Part shown: piece by piece, positions 62,688 to 64,000 of the stretch
How positions within the stretch are numbered: the first letter of the stretch is position 1
Layout: each line of letters starts with the position of its first letter
Origin: Yponomeuta sedellus
Taxonomy: Eukaryota > Arthropoda > Insecta > Lepidoptera > Yponomeutidae
NCBI GenBank assembly: GCA_934045075.1
Contig: OW203725.1
Span: 14,444,269 to 14,508,268, forward strand
DNA: 64,000 bases
Reading direction: 5' to 3'
Program-made: the position numbers and the translations under genes
The notes under the pieces: generated by a model
Told to the model about the DNA's origin: nothing
Database searches by the model: none
What the model saw: the letters and a program-made list of their open reading frames with translations, nothing else

Positions 62688-62941
62688 ATGGAACCTACAA
62701 AGGATGCCGGAAAACGGAGCAAGAACTTTACGCAACGAAAAAAGTTATTGCTTATCGAAATAGCTAAAAAGTTTGTTTCGATCTGATGGAACGACAGTAG
62801 AAGGCAAGAAAAAAGCTTGGGCTGCACTCACTAATAAATATAATGCCGCCTGTGGAAGTGGCCCTTAGAAGTGAGAAACAATTGCATGCGTTTTATGACA
62901 CGCTGAAGAAGAAGGCTCGAAGAAACTTAAGTGACGACAAA
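62688..62941 (+). pseudogene. Myb/SANT-like DNA-binding protein remnant of the Harbinger element
   Basis: It begins MEPTKDAGKRSKNFTQ then RKKLLLIEIAKKF, stops at TGA near 62784, and resumes in another frame with DGTTVEGKKKAWAALTNKY, then after a further break SEKQLHAFYDTLKKKARRN. This order matches the Myb/SANT-like domain that partners the Harbinger nuclease. At least two frame breaks are present. Confidence 0.7.
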
Positions 62942-62945
62942 GTAT

Positions 62946-63048
62946 GTAGGTTTTCTTTTACTCTCTCATTTCATATTTTATAAGTTAAGTACCTACCTAC
63001 TTACCTTATAAAATATTAAATGAAAGAGTAAAAGAACATACCTACTTT
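62946..63048. repeat. Inverted repeat, ~48-bp arms with almost no loop, inside the Harbinger element
   Basis: The left arm (gtaggttttcttttactc to cttataagttaag-type sequence) pairs with the right arm ending gaacatacctac. Identity is about 90% with one small gap. It directly follows the Myb/SANT remnant. Confidence 0.75.
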
Positions 63049-63190
63049 GAAACATAAAACCTAAGTAAATTTTATACTCAAGTACATACGTTGAAAAATT
63101 TAATAAAGTTTTCTGTAATTAGGTGGGTGTACTAGGAGCACCCACGCAAAAAGCTTTTTTTTAAATCAAATACCTAGGTAGTTGCAGAGT

Positions 63191-63430
63191 TTAGCTGACT
63201 CCATAGTAAGAATGGTTTATAATCATATTTATTGTATGTAAGTACTTTAATATTAATCTTACTATTTTAGGCTGGAATGTACAAGACAGGACAGTATCCT
63301 TATTGAAACGATATCTTGCTTGGAATTCCTCATCCGAGAACATTTCAAACGGATTTCTTCGGGACCTCAAGTTTCTCGGTACAGAAATATGTGCAACAAG
63401 ATAAAAATAATAAGACTGGTTGTTTTTCAC
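63191..63430 (-). pseudogene. HARBI1-like nuclease, N-terminal remnant
   Basis: The minus strand reads VPRNLRSRRNPFEMFSDEEF then QARYRFNKDTVL, the opening that precedes the DDE nuclease in HARBI1-type proteins (NPFE...EEF..RFR...TV). The catalytic domain does not follow. Confidence 0.6.
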
Positions 63431-63659
63431 AAGAGAAACACAATTTATGTAAAATAACCTAAACTGTCTAATGTCACTTAAAACGTCAAATAAAGTTATG
63501 GATTCGATAAACGACCAAATCCGGGCGGTTAAGTTGAACGAAGTTTAAACCAAGTTTATCTTTTGCATAGGTGTTCAGAAACGTAAAATGTCAAGTTATT
63601 GAATCAATAGCGTTATGGAATAGATAAACTAGGTTTAAGTGGACCTCAGAAACCGGGCA

Positions 63660-64000
63660 TGAGTCTTATAAAAGGTTTACAAAGCCTTAAACTTTGCTTT
63701 AAAACTAATTATTTATTGTACCTAATAAAAGATTGTATATACAAATTATTTGCTAGCGGCATAGAGATAGCTTTTATGTGGATTCCATCCCATAGAGGCA
63801 TCTCGGGAAATGAGATAGCTGATAAGACTGCATATGAAGGGACTAATGCATTAGATTTGAAATATGTAATAAATGTTCCATTAACTGATTACTATGGTTT
63901 GATGAGAGGTGAGATAATACAACTTTGGAAAGAGACATGGAGTAAAGATCAAGAAGAGAAGGGCAAATGGTATGGAAGCGTCCAACAAGACTTACCACTG
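63660..64000 (+). pseudogene. LINE C ORF2, RNase H remainder (truncated by window end)
   Basis: After the Harbinger element the RNase H frame resumes (SLIKGLQSLKLCFK) and includes MWIPSHRGISGNEIADKTA, the last RNase H motif, then WKETWSKDQEEKGKWYGSVQ to the window edge. The frame across the insertion would be continuous if the element and one tga were removed, so RNase H was intact at this point when the insertion happened. Confidence 0.88.

Larger units (their letters stand above)
62221..63659. mobile_element. PIF/Harbinger-type DNA transposon, degenerate
   Basis: The termini are TGCCCGGTTTCTGAGGT and its complement (17 bp exact, longer with mismatches). A 3-bp target duplication, tga, lies at 62218-62220 and 63660-63662; three bases is the Harbinger size, although the usual target is TWA. 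Inside are remnants of both proteins typical of the group: a Myb/SANT-like protein on the plus strand and a HARBI1-like nuclease start on the minus strand. Both are broken, so the element is dead or depends on others. Confidence 0.88.
57824..64000 (+). mobile_element. LINE C: I-group non-LTR retrotransposon, decayed, runs off the window
   Basis: The left edge is not exact; the 5' UTR begins at or soon after 57824, next to the hAT target duplication. ORF1 (57960-59169) has one frameshift, and ORF2 (59169 onward) has at least two frame breaks and a PIF/Harbinger insertion. It is closer to LINE A than to LINE B by motif wording. The 3' end lies beyond 64000, so a target duplication cannot be checked. 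Confidence 0.9.

Noticed and set aside
1..64000. CRISPR array or bacterial-type operon
   Set aside because: Spliced genes, poly(A)-tailed retroelements and insect transposons show a eukaryotic nuclear sequence; the tandem repeats lack unique spacers.

Overview
The window is animal nuclear DNA, AT-rich and very dense in transposable elements. It is almost certainly an insect and probably a moth or butterfly. The reasons are a BEL/Pao element, an errantivirus with a tRNA-Ser-type primer site, several I-group LINEs, an R1-clade LINE, hAT and PIF/Harbinger elements, and repeat tails of a type I associate with Lepidoptera. The species cannot be named from this sequence. Only two host genes are recognised with confidence. 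One is the first two coding exons of phosphatidylserine synthase (minus strand, 2416-3081). The other is a complete single-exon WDR82 (minus strand, 35047-36003). Lower-confidence host-like material is THAP-domain exons (12580-12651 minus; 13449-15138 plus) and one possible secreted-protein exon (11487-11733).

Layout. 1-3400: an LTR and the start of the phosphatidylserine synthase gene. 3405-10931: three clean insertions in a row, namely a full-length I-group LINE (A), a 559-bp hAT MITE with an 8-bp target duplication, and a 1.65-kb non-autonomous BEL/Pao element whose gag is partly inverted. 11267-18905: mariner, THAP and hAT remnants, an inverted pair of short repeats, and an R1-clade LINE fragment. 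19568-28930: a foldback element with about 1.43-kb arms, its right arm split by a 5.8-kb Ty3/Gypsy element with 116-bp LTRs. 29442-31959: a hAT element with perfect terminal repeats and an intact transposase. 32300-34980: SINEs, one carrying a second copy of the hAT MITE. 34979-36003: WDR82. 36371-37474: a dimeric MITE. 38410-44173: an errantivirus (env-bearing Gypsy) with LTRs, a primer site and a 4-bp target duplication, in which the end of pol and the start of env are replaced by repeats. 44530-50092: a second full-length I-group LINE (B) with a 13-bp target duplication. 50180-55832: two damaged Ty1/Copia elements in opposite orientation. 56612-57815: a non-autonomous hAT element holding two opposed SINE copies. 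57824-64000: a third, decayed I-group LINE (C), cut by a PIF/Harbinger element and running off the window.

The elements work as independent replicons rather than as a pathway. Nesting gives a relative order: the Gypsy element is younger than the foldback, the hAT transposon younger than the repeat it splits, Harbinger younger than LINE C, and a hAT MITE younger than the SINE it splits. LINE A, LINE B and the 29.4-32.0 kb hAT element keep uninterrupted reading frames and are the most plausible recent arrivals. All three LINEs start ORF2 on or across the ORF1 stop codon, which suggests coupled termination and re-initiation of translation. I found no CRISPR array, rRNA gene or convincing free-standing tRNA gene; the tRNA-like stretches look like SINE heads.
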